Below are positions 1 to 6,246 of a stretch of DNA of 10,303 bases, one piece after another. Each line of letters starts with the position of its first letter. Position 1 is the first letter of the stretch. This DNA is from Candidatus Arcanibacter lacustris (lineage in GTDB: Bacteria > Pseudomonadota > Alphaproteobacteria > Rickettsiales > Arcanibacteraceae). The DNA lies in assembly GCA_000970895.1 (NCBI GenBank), contig JYHA01000136.1, forward strand, positions 1-10,303, given 5' to 3'. The notes beneath the pieces are model-generated. The model was not told the DNA's origin and searched no databases. It saw only the letters and a program-made list of their open reading frames with translations. The translations under genes and the position numbers were made by a program.

Positions 1-1
1 C

Positions 2-70
2 CAAAGACGTGCCTATGGCTTTAAAAATTTTGAAAATTATAGATTGCGTGTGAAAGTTTTATGTGGTTAA
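2..70 (+). CDS. C-terminal end of a transposase, probably ISL3 family (partial, enters from left edge)
   Basis: An open frame runs in from the left edge and ends at TAA. It encodes 22 residues with the core RRAYGFKNFENYRLRV. A C-terminal R-R-x-Y-G-[FY]-x-[NS]-F-x-x-[FY]-R-x-R pattern is known from ISL3 (IS204/IS1001/IS1096/IS1165) DDE transposases, where it follows the last catalytic Glu region. The rest of the protein, including the catalytic residues, lies outside the window, so I cannot tell whether the copy is intact. The family call rests on this short tail only. Confidence 0.6.
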   Translation, partial: QRRAYGFKNFENYRLRVKVLCG

Positions 71-111
71 TTAGGTTCGTTCAATTTTGCCCCTGTTTTT
101 GTCACAGAGCC
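71..111 (+). mobile_element. Putative right end of the insertion sequence
   Basis: After the transposase stop there are about 40 non-coding bases ending in CACAGAGCC. ISL3-type elements usually have terminal repeats that begin GGCTCT or similar, and the reverse complement here reads GGCTCTGTGACAAAAAC. This makes position 111 a plausible outer end. The left end and the target duplication (8 bp in this family) lie outside the window, so the boundary is inferred. Confidence 0.35.
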
Positions 112-128
112 GATTTTGTCTAATATGC

Positions 129-152
129 CGCCAGGCCTTACAAAACCTGGCG
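129..152 (-). other. GC-rich hairpin overlapping the 3' end of tRNA-Arg
   Basis: Read leftward, CGCCAGG, a 10-nt loop and CCTGGCG form a perfect 7-bp stem. Its 5' arm contains the discriminator base and CCA of the tRNA. No U-tract follows, so it is not a canonical intrinsic terminator. It could be a 3'-trailer structure that marks the precursor for processing or protects it. Confidence 0.45.
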
Positions 153-224
153 CACCCTGAGCGATTCGAACGCCCGACCTTTTGATTCGTAGTCAAATGC
201 TCTATCCAGCTGAGCTAAGGGTGC
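148..224 (-). tRNA. tRNA-Arg(ACG) with encoded CCA
   Basis: The reverse complement folds into a standard 77-nt cloverleaf. The acceptor stem GCACCCT pairs with AGGGTGC, followed by discriminator G and an encoded CCA. The D arm is AGCTCAGCTGGATAGAGC, the anticodon stem-loop is TTTGA-CTACGAA-TCAAA, and the T arm contains GTTCGAATC. The anticodon ACG reads arginine CGN codons; in bacteria its first base is normally deaminated to inosine by TadA, giving CGU/CGC/CGA decoding. The A in the D-loop (GGATAG) fits the arginine identity element A20. The gene appears monocistronic and is transcribed away from the alkyltransferase gene. Confidence 0.96.
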
Positions 225-230
225 AATAGA

Positions 231-263
231 TATGTAAGTATATATACTACTTATGTAAGTATA
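231..263. repeat. 12-bp direct repeat TATGTAAGTATA, 21-bp period
   Basis: TATGTAAGTATA occurs at 231-242 and again at 252-263, a period of 21 bp or about two helical turns. It lies just upstream of the tRNA-Arg gene, inside its probable leader. Each copy read leftward contains TATACT, which resembles a -10 box, but no matching -35 lies at the right distance. It could be a regulator site or a chance AT-rich duplication. Confidence 0.4.
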
Positions 264-284
264 GACACTTAATTATTACTTAGA

Positions 285-312
285 TAAATATAGGTTTTAG
301 AAAAGAAGTCAA
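285..312 (-). promoter_or_regulatory. Weak candidate promoter for tRNA-Arg
   Basis: On the minus strand TTGACT (307-312) is a good -35 box. The best -10 at 16 bp is TATTTA (285-290), which is poor. Transcription from here would give a leader of about 50 nt containing the two 12-bp repeats. The -35 is the main support. Confidence 0.25.
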
Positions 313-403
313 GTCTAAAAAGAAAGCGCAACTGCTCTAATATCTACATTAGGCACAAATTGGCAGCACCCCCTTCCCTAAACTACATAACAAGAACAGA
401 CTA

Positions 404-431
404 TTGATATACAAGATAAAAAAATGATAAG
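404..431 (+). promoter_or_regulatory. Candidate promoter for the alkyltransferase gene
   Basis: TTGATA (404-409) is followed after 16 bp by GATAAG (426-431). The predicted start is near 438, directly before the solo terminal repeat at 441-464, so that repeat would lie in the transcribed leader. The -10 matches consensus at four of six positions, so support is modest. Confidence 0.3.
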
Positions 432-440
432 TTTTAAATT

Positions 441-464
441 ATACCAAATGCCATAAATAATCAT
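441..464 (+). repeat. Solo terminal-inverted-repeat arm of the MITE at 7130-7286
   Basis: These 24 bases (ATACCAAATGCCATAAATAATCAT) match the left terminal repeat of the MITE-like element at 7130-7153 at 22 of 24 positions, differing by G/A and A/G. I find no complementary right arm nearby. It is therefore either a relic of a largely deleted copy or the outer part of a related, diverged element. It lies between the likely promoter and the start codon of the alkyltransferase gene. Confidence 0.7.
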
Positions 465-482
465 TAATGACCCAAAGAAAAA

Positions 483-998
483 ATGGACAAAATCATCTTC
501 AAATCATCTAAAATCAAGACTCCAATCGGCGAAATGCTTGCAATCGCAGATGAACATAAAATATATATGCTAGAATTTATCGATAGAGGCAATTTAACAG
601 AAAAACTTGATAAATTTAAAATAAATACCAAGTCAGAAATATATCCAGGAATAACAAAGCCCATTAATTCTATTGAAATCGAGCTTGAATCTTACTTTGC
701 TGGCAAGTTAAAAAAATTTCAAACCCCCATAAATCCAATAGGCACCAAGTTCCAACAATTAGTATGGAGGGAATTATTATCTATTCCTTATGCAGGCAAC
801 AAAAGCTACCTATCTCAAGCAGGAGCAATAGATAAACCCAAGGCCTTTAGAGCGGTAGCTAATGCTAATGGAGCAAATCCTATTTCAATTATCGTACCAT
901 GTCATAGAATTATCAATAATAATGGAAAGATTGGTGGATATGGCGGTGGCATTGAGAGGAAAATATGGCTACTTAATCATGAAAAGAAGTTTTTCTAA
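483..998 (+). CDS. ogt: Methylated-DNA--[protein]-cysteine S-methyltransferase (O6-alkylguanine-DNA alkyltransferase)
   Basis: This suicide DNA-repair enzyme transfers the alkyl group from O6-alkylguanine or O4-alkylthymine in DNA to its own cysteine, without cofactors. The 171-aa protein has the hallmark active-site motif IVPCHRII with acceptor Cys140. The preceding ANANGANP segment and the following GKIGGYGGGIERKIWLLNHE segment belong to the C-terminal domain that contains the helix-turn-helix. The N-terminal part (residues 1-85) is the less conserved ribonuclease-like fold. Length fits stand-alone Ogt/MGMT proteins, without an Ada regulatory domain. The ATG at 483 has only a weak purine-rich AAAGAA ahead of it, but no better in-frame start is seen. 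The gene converges with the carboxypeptidase operon, 26 bp apart, with no strong terminator between them. The symbol ogt is by family. Confidence 0.93.
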   Translation: MDKIIFKSSKIKTPIGEMLAIADEHKIYMLEFIDRGNLTEKLDKFKINTKSEIYPGITKPINSIEIELESYFAGKLKKFQTPINPIGTKFQQLVWRELLSIPYAGNKSYLSQAGAIDKPKAFRAVANANGANPISIIVPCHRIINNNGKIGGYGGGIERKIWLLNHEKKFF

Positions 999-1024
999 TA
1001 AAGCCCCTCCCCTTATTTATAATA

Positions 1025-1936
1025 TTATCTTTTTTTAACAGATCTTCTTGTCTTAGTAACTCGCTTTTGTTTTGCTTGCTTTCTTTTAGTGGCGGGAGTT
1101 GTAAGTTTAGAAACTTCATTTACCATCTCACTACCTGTAAAATGTAAATTCAATAATCTCATAGTTTTATTATCCCTTGCGTGAGAAGTTTCCCCACCCA
1201 TTACTACTGCAATTAACGTAGCATCATTTCTCTTGGCAGTGGTAACTATATTAAACCCAGAAGCATTAATAAACCCCGTTTTAAGACCAGTTGCTCCAGG
1301 ATAATTACTTAACACCCTATTATGACCATTATAGGTTTTACCCTTATAAACAAAGCTAGTTTTAGAAAACAAATGATAATATTCAGGAAAATCCCTATGT
1401 AGAGCAATAGCTAATTTAGCCATATCAAGGGCTGTTGTTTTTTGTTCAAAATGATGTAGCCCATGCGCATTTTTGAACGTGGTGTTATGCATATTTAATT
1501 GCCTGGCTTTAGCAGTCATCATTTTGGAAAATTCATACTCATTACCAGCTAATTTTTCGCCCAAAACCACAGTAGCATCATTGGCAGACTTGACAATAGA
1601 AGCCATGACTAAATCTCTAACAGGAATTTTTTGCCCCATTTTCACAAAGCTAGAATAAGCAGTTTTAGCAGCATGAGCCGAAACCAATAATTCCTGATCA
1701 AAGCTCAAGCGCCCAGCTTTAATAGCTTCAAAAGTCAAATATATAGTCATCATTTTAGTAAGAGATGCTGGATGTCTGGGCTTATCAGCATTTTCTTGAT
1801 GTAAGATATTTCCACTAGGGTAATCAACCACCAAAGATGCATGACGCGATGATAATGTATTATCTATTTTTTTAGTATTTGCTTCTGAAATACCAACATT
1901 CAAAATCAATAATATTATTAACGAAACTATTCTCAT
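1025..1936 (-). CDS. D-alanyl-D-alanine carboxypeptidase, S11 family (short form with basic tail)
   Basis: This periplasmic penicillin-binding enzyme of low molecular mass removes the terminal D-Ala from peptidoglycan stem pentapeptides and so limits cross-linking. The 303-aa protein starts with a signal peptide (hydrophobic residues 2-16, likely cleavage near residue 19). All three catalytic motifs are present: S58-L-T-K61 (SxxK), S117-A-N119 (SxN) and K219-T-G221 (KTG). It lacks the C-terminal beta domain and amphipathic anchor of PBP5. Instead it ends in a very basic tail (about residues 284-303, mostly K and R), which might bind anionic lipid or wall polymers. Its ATG overlaps the TGA of the upstream paralogue as ATGA, so translation is probably coupled. 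It is the last gene of the DUF2155 operon. Confidence 0.93.
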   Translation of the reverse strand: MRIVSLIILLILNVGISEANTKKIDNTLSSRHASLVVDYPSGNILHQENADKPRHPASLTKMMTIYLTFEAIKAGRLSFDQELLVSAHAAKTAYSSFVKMGQKIPVRDLVMASIVKSANDATVVLGEKLAGNEYEFSKMMTAKARQLNMHNTTFKNAHGLHHFEQKTTALDMAKLAIALHRDFPEYYHLFSKTSFVYKGKTYNGHNRVLSNYPGATGLKTGFINASGFNIVTTAKRNDATLIAVVMGGETSHARDNKTMRLLNLHFTGSEMVNEVSKLTTPATKRKQAKQKRVTKTRRSVKKR

Positions 1937-3051
1937 TTAGACTTAATTCCAAATAACAAATAATGCGCATTGACAAAAATTCTACTTAAAAATGGTAGTT
2001 TTTTCACTTCTTTATTCGATAATATAGGATAGGCTTTGCTAAATAAACCAGGAACTTCAACTATTAAATCAGCAATTTTATCTCCCACTTTAATAGGAGC
2101 CTTCAAAGGAAACTCATGCTCTAAAGTCAATTTAAGATCTTTCTGTCTATCTTTTGGTATGGTAACAATAATATCTTCACCAGCAATAACTGAAAAATTC
2201 TTATCTCTACCCATCCATACTTCAATATTAGCTATTTCCTTACCTTTTTTAGCCAAAGTTATATTATCAAAATTAAGGAAACCATAGTCAAAAATTCTCT
2301 CTGCCTCATTTGCCCTTTTGATATTACTTTCAAGACCATTTACCACCAAGATCAATCGACGATCACCTCTTTTTGCAGAGACAGTAATACCATATCCTGC
2401 AATATCAGTGTGACCAGTTTTTAAACCATCAACCCCAATATTTCTATATAGCAATATATTTCTATTACCTTGCTTGATATCATTAAAGACAAAATCCTTA
2501 ACAGAAAAAAGATGATAATATTCAGGATAATCAGCAATTAATCTCTTAGCAAGCAATGCTAAGTCCCGAGATGACATAACATGAGCTTCATCAGGCCAAC
2601 CAGTAGCATTTACAAAATGACTATCTGTAAGGCCGATTTCCTTAGATTTTTTATTCATTAATTTGGCAAATTCTTCTTCACTTCCAGCTATTCCTTCAGC
2701 AAGAGCAATACATGCATCATTACCAGATTGGACAATCACCCCCATCAATAAATCTCTAACACTAACTCTATCTCCAACATGAACAAACATTTTGGAACCT
2801 TGTTTTTTCCAAGCTTTTTCACTAATGATAAATTTATTGTCCATATCTAATTTATGATATTTGATCCGATCAAAAACCACATAAGCAGTCATAAGCTTAC
2901 TCATAGAAGAAGGATACATCGGAATATTGGCATTTTTTTCAAATAAAATCGTATCCGTATTATAATCTATAAGTAATGCATATCTTGCATCTGTTTCAAA
3001 AGCAAAAGCTGGCAAGGAAAAAATCAATAGTATGAGTAATTTTTTGATCAT
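1933..3051 (-). CDS. D-alanyl-D-alanine carboxypeptidase, PBP5/DacA-like, with C-terminal domain and membrane anchor
   Basis: This is a full-length S11 carboxypeptidase of 372 aa. It has a signal peptide (MIKKLLILLIFSLPAFA, cleavage near residue 17). The catalytic domain carries S49-M-S-K52, S109-G-N111 and K211-T-G213, with the family segment GLKTGHTDIAGYG. Residues about 260-350 form the PBP5_C beta domain. The C-terminal 20 residues (LPFLSRIFVNAHYLLFGIK) look like the amphipathic helix that anchors PBP5-type enzymes to the periplasmic face of the inner membrane. The start codon directly follows the TAA of the DUF2155 gene (TAAATG), and the end overlaps the next carboxypeptidase by 4 bp. 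Two tandem enzymes of different architecture suggest division of labour, one membrane-anchored and one soluble or electrostatically bound. Such genes are often named dacA, dacC or dacF; I leave the symbol open. Confidence 0.95.
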   Translation of the reverse strand: MIKKLLILLIFSLPAFAFETDARYALLIDYNTDTILFEKNANIPMYPSSMSKLMTAYVVFDRIKYHKLDMDNKFIISEKAWKKQGSKMFVHVGDRVSVRDLLMGVIVQSGNDACIALAEGIAGSEEEFAKLMNKKSKEIGLTDSHFVNATGWPDEAHVMSSRDLALLAKRLIADYPEYYHLFSVKDFVFNDIKQGNRNILLYRNIGVDGLKTGHTDIAGYGITVSAKRGDRRLILVVNGLESNIKRANEAERIFDYGFLNFDNITLAKKGKEIANIEVWMGRDKNFSVIAGEDIIVTIPKDRQKDLKLTLEHEFPLKAPIKVGDKIADLIVEVPGLFSKAYPILSNKEVKKLPFLSRIFVNAHYLLFGIKSK

Positions 3052-3522
3052 TTATTTTTCACATTTAACTAAAGTTATATCATAAACAGGATGTTCTAAG
3101 GATGAAAGGGCTGGAGAATTTGCAAAAATCCAACCATAAAATACCTCGTTTTTATAATCACTATTTAATTGTTCTTTTATTTGCAACAAAGCCAAAGCAT
3201 CTTTTGGATCGCTTAAATTTTCTTGCCAACATTTTTGTACTAATATCTCTAAATTACCAAATCTGGCAACAGAGCCAATATTTACTTTAAAATCATAGCT
3301 TCTAGCGGTAATTTTGTTTAAACCACGCAATATAGCAGATTTAACATTACTACTTTTCGATAACTCATTACTAAACTCCGATAGATCAGATTCAATATCT
3401 TGATCTGACTTAGCGCTAGCGTCGTTTTTATCTTCAATCAAAGCATCAAAAACATCATCTGACTCAGAAGCAAATGCATTTATAGAAGATAAAAGTAAAA
3501 TACAAATTAAGATAATTTTCAT
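3052..3522 (-). CDS. DUF2155 domain protein, secreted, function unknown
   Basis: A 156-aa protein with a signal peptide (MKIILICILLLSSINAFA, cleavage near residue 18) and an acidic, Asp/Ser-rich linker (about 19-58). The C-terminal DUF2155 domain runs from LRGLNKITARS to the end; its diagnostic parts are VARFGNLEILVQKC and YGWIFANSPALSSLEHPVYDITLVKC. DUF2155 is known mainly from alphaproteobacteria and has no established function. The two conserved Cys, in VQKC and LVKC, could form a disulfide. I chose the ATG at 3522 over the in-frame TTG at 3561 for two reasons: the TTG is part of a -35 box, and translation from 3522 gives a clean signal peptide. It is the first gene of an operon with two carboxypeptidases, which suggests an envelope role by association only. 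Confidence 0.85.
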   Translation of the reverse strand: MKIILICILLLSSINAFASESDDVFDALIEDKNDASAKSDQDIESDLSEFSNELSKSSNVKSAILRGLNKITARSYDFKVNIGSVARFGNLEILVQKCWQENLSDPKDALALLQIKEQLNSDYKNEVFYGWIFANSPALSSLEHPVYDITLVKCEK

Positions 3523-3531
3523 AGGGATCAC

Positions 3532-3561
3532 ATTATACCGTAAAAAAATGCCTTTTGCCAA
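3532..3561 (-). promoter_or_regulatory. Sigma70-type promoter of the DUF2155-carboxypeptidase operon
   Basis: On the minus strand TTGGCA (3556-3561) and a perfect TATAAT (3532-3537) are separated by 18 bp. Only nine bases separate the -10 box from the ATG at 3522, so the expected start at about 3523-3526 gives an mRNA with a leader of 0-4 nt. No Shine-Dalgarno sequence precedes the ATG. Confidence 0.7.
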
Positions 3562-3650
3562 TATAAATATGACTCATATATAAAAAAATACTTAAATATT
3601 CCATAATTGAAACGTGACTTGAATCAGAGTGATCATTAGAGGCACCTCTC

Positions 3651-4085
3651 TTAAAACTCTCCCGTCTCTTGATTTGTTTTTAACGACTGATTATCTCCTA
3701 AGAGAGATGTATACGAGACTCCTAACAACCCTAATGATAAAGAAGCCAAACCTAATGTTGATAATTCAGGAGGCTTATCAACTTTTGCGTCTAATAAATA
3801 AATTTCAAGAGCTTTTATAACGAATTCATCGTCATATTGATCACCAAACATCATATAAGCTACCCTCGCGGAAATAATATAAGAACCTACCTTATTAATT
3901 TCATGCCGAACGTTTTGATATAATTGCTGTGCACAAAAATAGCTTGATAATAACGTACCACCAACAGAAAAGACTCCATAAGACACTAAACCTACTGATA
4001 TACAATAAACTGGATTATTGTATATATAACCAACCCCTTCTTCAATAAAGTTAGTATTTGAATTTTTAGCTATTTCTTTTTCCAT
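3651..4085 (-). CDS. Hypothetical protein with two hydrophobic segments
   Basis: I do not recognise this 144-aa protein. It has a polar N-terminus (1-24), a hydrophobic glycine/serine-rich stretch (about 26-50, PVYCISVGLVSYGVFSVGG) that may be a membrane span, and a mixed amphipathic middle (51-107). A second hydrophobic stretch (about 109-129, STLGLASLSLGLLGVSYTSLL) precedes a polar tail. This could be a hairpin-like inner-membrane protein. The ATG at 4085 is preceded by AAGGA about 10 bases upstream, which supports translation. It is divergent from parE and shares with it the intergenic region holding the 42-bp palindrome. It lies downstream of no other leftward gene, so it is probably transcribed alone. 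Confidence 0.6.
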   Translation of the reverse strand: MEKEIAKNSNTNFIEEGVGYIYNNPVYCISVGLVSYGVFSVGGTLLSSYFCAQQLYQNVRHEINKVGSYIISARVAYMMFGDQYDDEFVIKALEIYLLDAKVDKPPELSTLGLASLSLGLLGVSYTSLLGDNQSLKTNQETGEF

Positions 4086-4149
4086 CTATTCAGCATCCTT
4101 TTTATTTTTAAGCTTACCCCATTTAGTATTAAAACATTATCATATATTG

Positions 4150-4191
4150 CAGTATCAATCAAAGATTTTATAAAATCTTTGATTGATACTG
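4150..4191. repeat. Perfect 42-bp palindrome between parE and the divergent unknown gene
   Basis: The left arm C+AGTATCAATCAAAGATTTTA is followed without spacer by its exact reverse complement, giving 21 bp per arm. It ends 20 bp before the TATAAT of parE, so its right arm covers the -35 region of that promoter. It could be an operator for a symmetric DNA-binding protein, a site that extrudes as a cruciform under negative supercoiling, or an RNA hairpin for leftward-directed transcripts. It is not placed as a terminator, because both neighbouring genes read away from it. Confidence 0.85.
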
Positions 4192-4211
4192 GATGAGAAT
4201 CTAAAAATGTG

Positions 4212-4217
4212 TATAAT
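4212..4217 (+). promoter_or_regulatory. -10 box of the parE promoter
   Basis: A perfect TATAAT lies 42 bp before the chosen parE start and has TG directly upstream. No good -35 is found at 16-18 bp; the nearest, TTGATA in the palindrome arm, is 23 bp away, too far. The promoter may depend on the TG or on an activator. The expected start near 4224 leaves a leader of about 36 nt. Confidence 0.5.
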
Positions 4218-4259
4218 GACCTCATATCGAGATCTAACAAATATAAGATGACAAAAATT

Positions 4260-6236
4260 ATGAATGATTTATTTTCAAAAAAAACCAAACAAGAAAAAAT
4301 AACGGATAATTATACGGCAAGTGATATTGAAGTATTAGAGGGTTTAGAGCCAGTAAGACGAAGACCTGGTATGTTTATCGGCGGGACTGATGATAATGCT
4401 CTTCATTATCTGGTAAATGAAATTTTCGATAATGCCATGGATGAAGTGGTAGCAGGATTTGCCAGTGTAATTGAAATGAGGTTGCTAGCTGATAATTTTA
4501 TTACCATCACTGATAATGGCAGAGGTATTCCTATTGATGCTCATCCAAAATTTCCTGATAAATCAGCTTTAGAAGTAATTCTTACTACACTTCATTCAGG
4601 TGGAAAATTTAGCAACAAAGTTTATCAAACTTCTGGTGGTTTACACGGAGTTGGATTATCTGTAGTTAATGCCCTATCAGACTCACTTACTGTAGAGGTA
4701 ATAAAAGACAAAAAAATCTGGAGACAATCCTATAGCAAAGGAGAACCACAATCGGCTTTAAGTGAAGTAGGAACGATCAATAATAAAAAAGGTACTTCTA
4801 TTACCTTTCACCCTGATCCAGAAATTTTTACTGAAAACACCACATTTAAACCTCACAAACTATATCAATTAGCTAAATCAAAGGCTTATTTATTTAAAGG
4901 CGTACAGATTAAATGGTTCTGCGATCCATCACTAATTAGCCCGTCATCAAACGTACCTACAGAGGATATAATTAAATTCCCAGGTGGTGCTAGAGACTTT
5001 TTATCAACTCACTTAAGTGCAGAACAATCAATCATACCAGATTATTTCTGTGGAGAAGTAACTGTTGCTAATTCGAAAGTAGAATGGGCTATTGGTTGGA
5101 CCAAAGAACAAGATGGCTTCATTCATTCATATTGTAATACAATCCATACACCACTTGGCGGAACTCATGAAACTGGTTTGCGTAATGCATTGGTCAAGGG
5201 CCTCAAATCTTATGGGGAAATGACTAATAATAAAAAAGCATCCCAAATAAATGGTGATGATATTATTAGTAGTGGCTGTGGAATCTTATCAGTATTTATT
5301 CCTAGCCCTCATTTTCAAGGACAAACCAAAGATAAGTTAGTATCACATGAAACTACTAAATTAGTTGAAAATGCCCTAAAAGATCATTTTGATCATTGGC
5401 TTGCAGGAAATAAACAAGCTACTGAATTACTACTTAATTTCATCATAGAGCGCGCCGAAGAAAGACTAAACAGAAGACAGCAAAAAGATGTAAATCGCAA
5501 ATCGATGCATCAGCGAATTAGATTACCAGGAAAACTTGCAGATTGCAGCAGAGATATTGCAAGTGGCACTGAGATTTTCTTAGTTGAAGGTGATTCTGCT
5601 GGTGGGTCTGCAAAACAGGCAAGAAATCGCGAAACTCAAGCTATTTTACCACTCAGAGGAAAAATACTAAATGTCGCTAATAATAATATCGATAAAATAA
5701 AAGCAAACCAAGAGCTTGCAGATCTTGAATTAGCACTTGGTTGCGGTACTTTAAAAAATTATAATGAAGCAAATTTACGTTATGAAAAAGTAATTATCAT
5801 GACCGATGCTGACGTTGATGGAGCCCATATTTCATCATTGCTTATGACTTATTTCTTCATTTCAATGCCACAACTGGTTAAAAATGGGCATTTATATTTA
5901 GCTAAACCTCCACTTTTTCGTATTACTCAAAGTAATAAATCTTATTATGCAAGGGATGAAAAAGAAAAAAATTCTATAGTTGAAAAACTATCTAAATCAA
6001 AAGCTAATATTGAAATCGGTAGATTTAAGGGTCTTGGAGAGATGAATACTCCTCAGTTAAAAGATACTACTATGGATCCTTCAAAACGCTCTTTATTTAA
6101 AGTTGAATTACCAGAAAATATTGATATAGTGAGAGAAAGAGTCGAGCAATTAATGGGCAAGAAGCCCGAATTTAGATTGCAATTTATCATGGAACAAACT
6201 GCCATGAATAAAAAACCCGTAGAATTAGATTATTAA
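4260..6236 (+). CDS. parE: DNA topoisomerase IV subunit B
   Basis: This is the ATPase subunit of topoisomerase IV, which works with ParC to decatenate replicated chromosomes. The 658-aa protein has the GHKL ATPase domain with the EIFDNAMDE (54-62), TDNGRGIP (84-91) and GGLHGVG (126-132) motifs. The transducer domain carries the QTK-loop lysine in GQTKDK (about 364-369). The TOPRIM domain has EGDSAGG (443-449) and the metal-binding MTDADVDGAH (514-523), and is followed by the C-terminal GRFKGLGEM segment. The short length and the signature RLPGKLADC...GSAKQARNR favour ParE over GyrB. I chose the ATG at 4260 because MNDLFS resembles the usual ParE N-terminus. The upstream in-frame GTG at 4209 overlaps the -10 region; ATG 4248 is a possible alternative. 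A BON lipoprotein gene follows after 10 bp. Confidence 0.95.
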   Translation: MNDLFSKKTKQEKITDNYTASDIEVLEGLEPVRRRPGMFIGGTDDNALHYLVNEIFDNAMDEVVAGFASVIEMRLLADNFITITDNGRGIPIDAHPKFPDKSALEVILTTLHSGGKFSNKVYQTSGGLHGVGLSVVNALSDSLTVEVIKDKKIWRQSYSKGEPQSALSEVGTINNKKGTSITFHPDPEIFTENTTFKPHKLYQLAKSKAYLFKGVQIKWFCDPSLISPSSNVPTEDIIKFPGGARDFLSTHLSAEQSIIPDYFCGEVTVANSKVEWAIGWTKEQDGFIHSYCNTIHTPLGGTHETGLRNALVKGLKSYGEMTNNKKASQINGDDIISSGCGILSVFIPSPHFQGQTKDKLVSHETTKLVENALKDHFDHWLAGNKQATELLLNFIIERAEERLNRRQQKDVNRKSMHQRIRLPGKLADCSRDIASGTEIFLVEGDSAGGSAKQARNRETQAILPLRGKILNVANNNIDKIKANQELADLELALGCGTLKNYNEANLRYEKVIIMTDADVDGAHISSLLMTYFFISMPQLVKNGHLYLAKPPLFRITQSNKSYYARDEKEKNSIVEKLSKSKANIEIGRFKGLGEMNTPQLKDTTMDPSKRSLFKVELPENIDIVRERVEQLMGKKPEFRLQFIMEQTAMNKKPVELDY

Positions 6237-6246
6237 AAGGATAAAA

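Noticed and set aside
464..664. Leftward 66-codon hydrophobic frame
   Set aside because: Antisense to the start of the alkyltransferase gene; the hydrophobicity follows from reading Lys/Glu-rich codons backwards.
999..1024. Intrinsic terminator between ogt and the carboxypeptidase operon
   Set aside because: Only a very short AT dyad next to a T-run is present; there is no stable stem that I can support.
1473..2287. Rightward frames at 1473-1658 and 2036-2287
   Set aside because: They are antisense to the conserved catalytic regions of the two carboxypeptidases and have no independent support.
3523..3561. TTG start at 3561 for the DUF2155 gene
   Set aside because: The TTG is the first part of the -35 box TTGGCA and would place 13 charged or mixed residues ahead of a clean signal peptide.
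3629..3820. Rightward 63-codon frame
   Set aside because: It is antisense to the 3' half of the unknown membrane protein gene, without ribosome binding site or recognisable features.
4209..4259. GTG start at 4209 for parE
   Set aside because: It overlaps the TATAAT box, and the usual ParE N-terminus begins at the ATG at 4260.
4070..4288. Leftward 72-codon frame across the parE start
   Set aside because: It overlaps the parE start, the palindrome and the N-terminus of the unknown gene, and reads through palindromic DNA. It has no family resemblance and is best seen as antisense chance.
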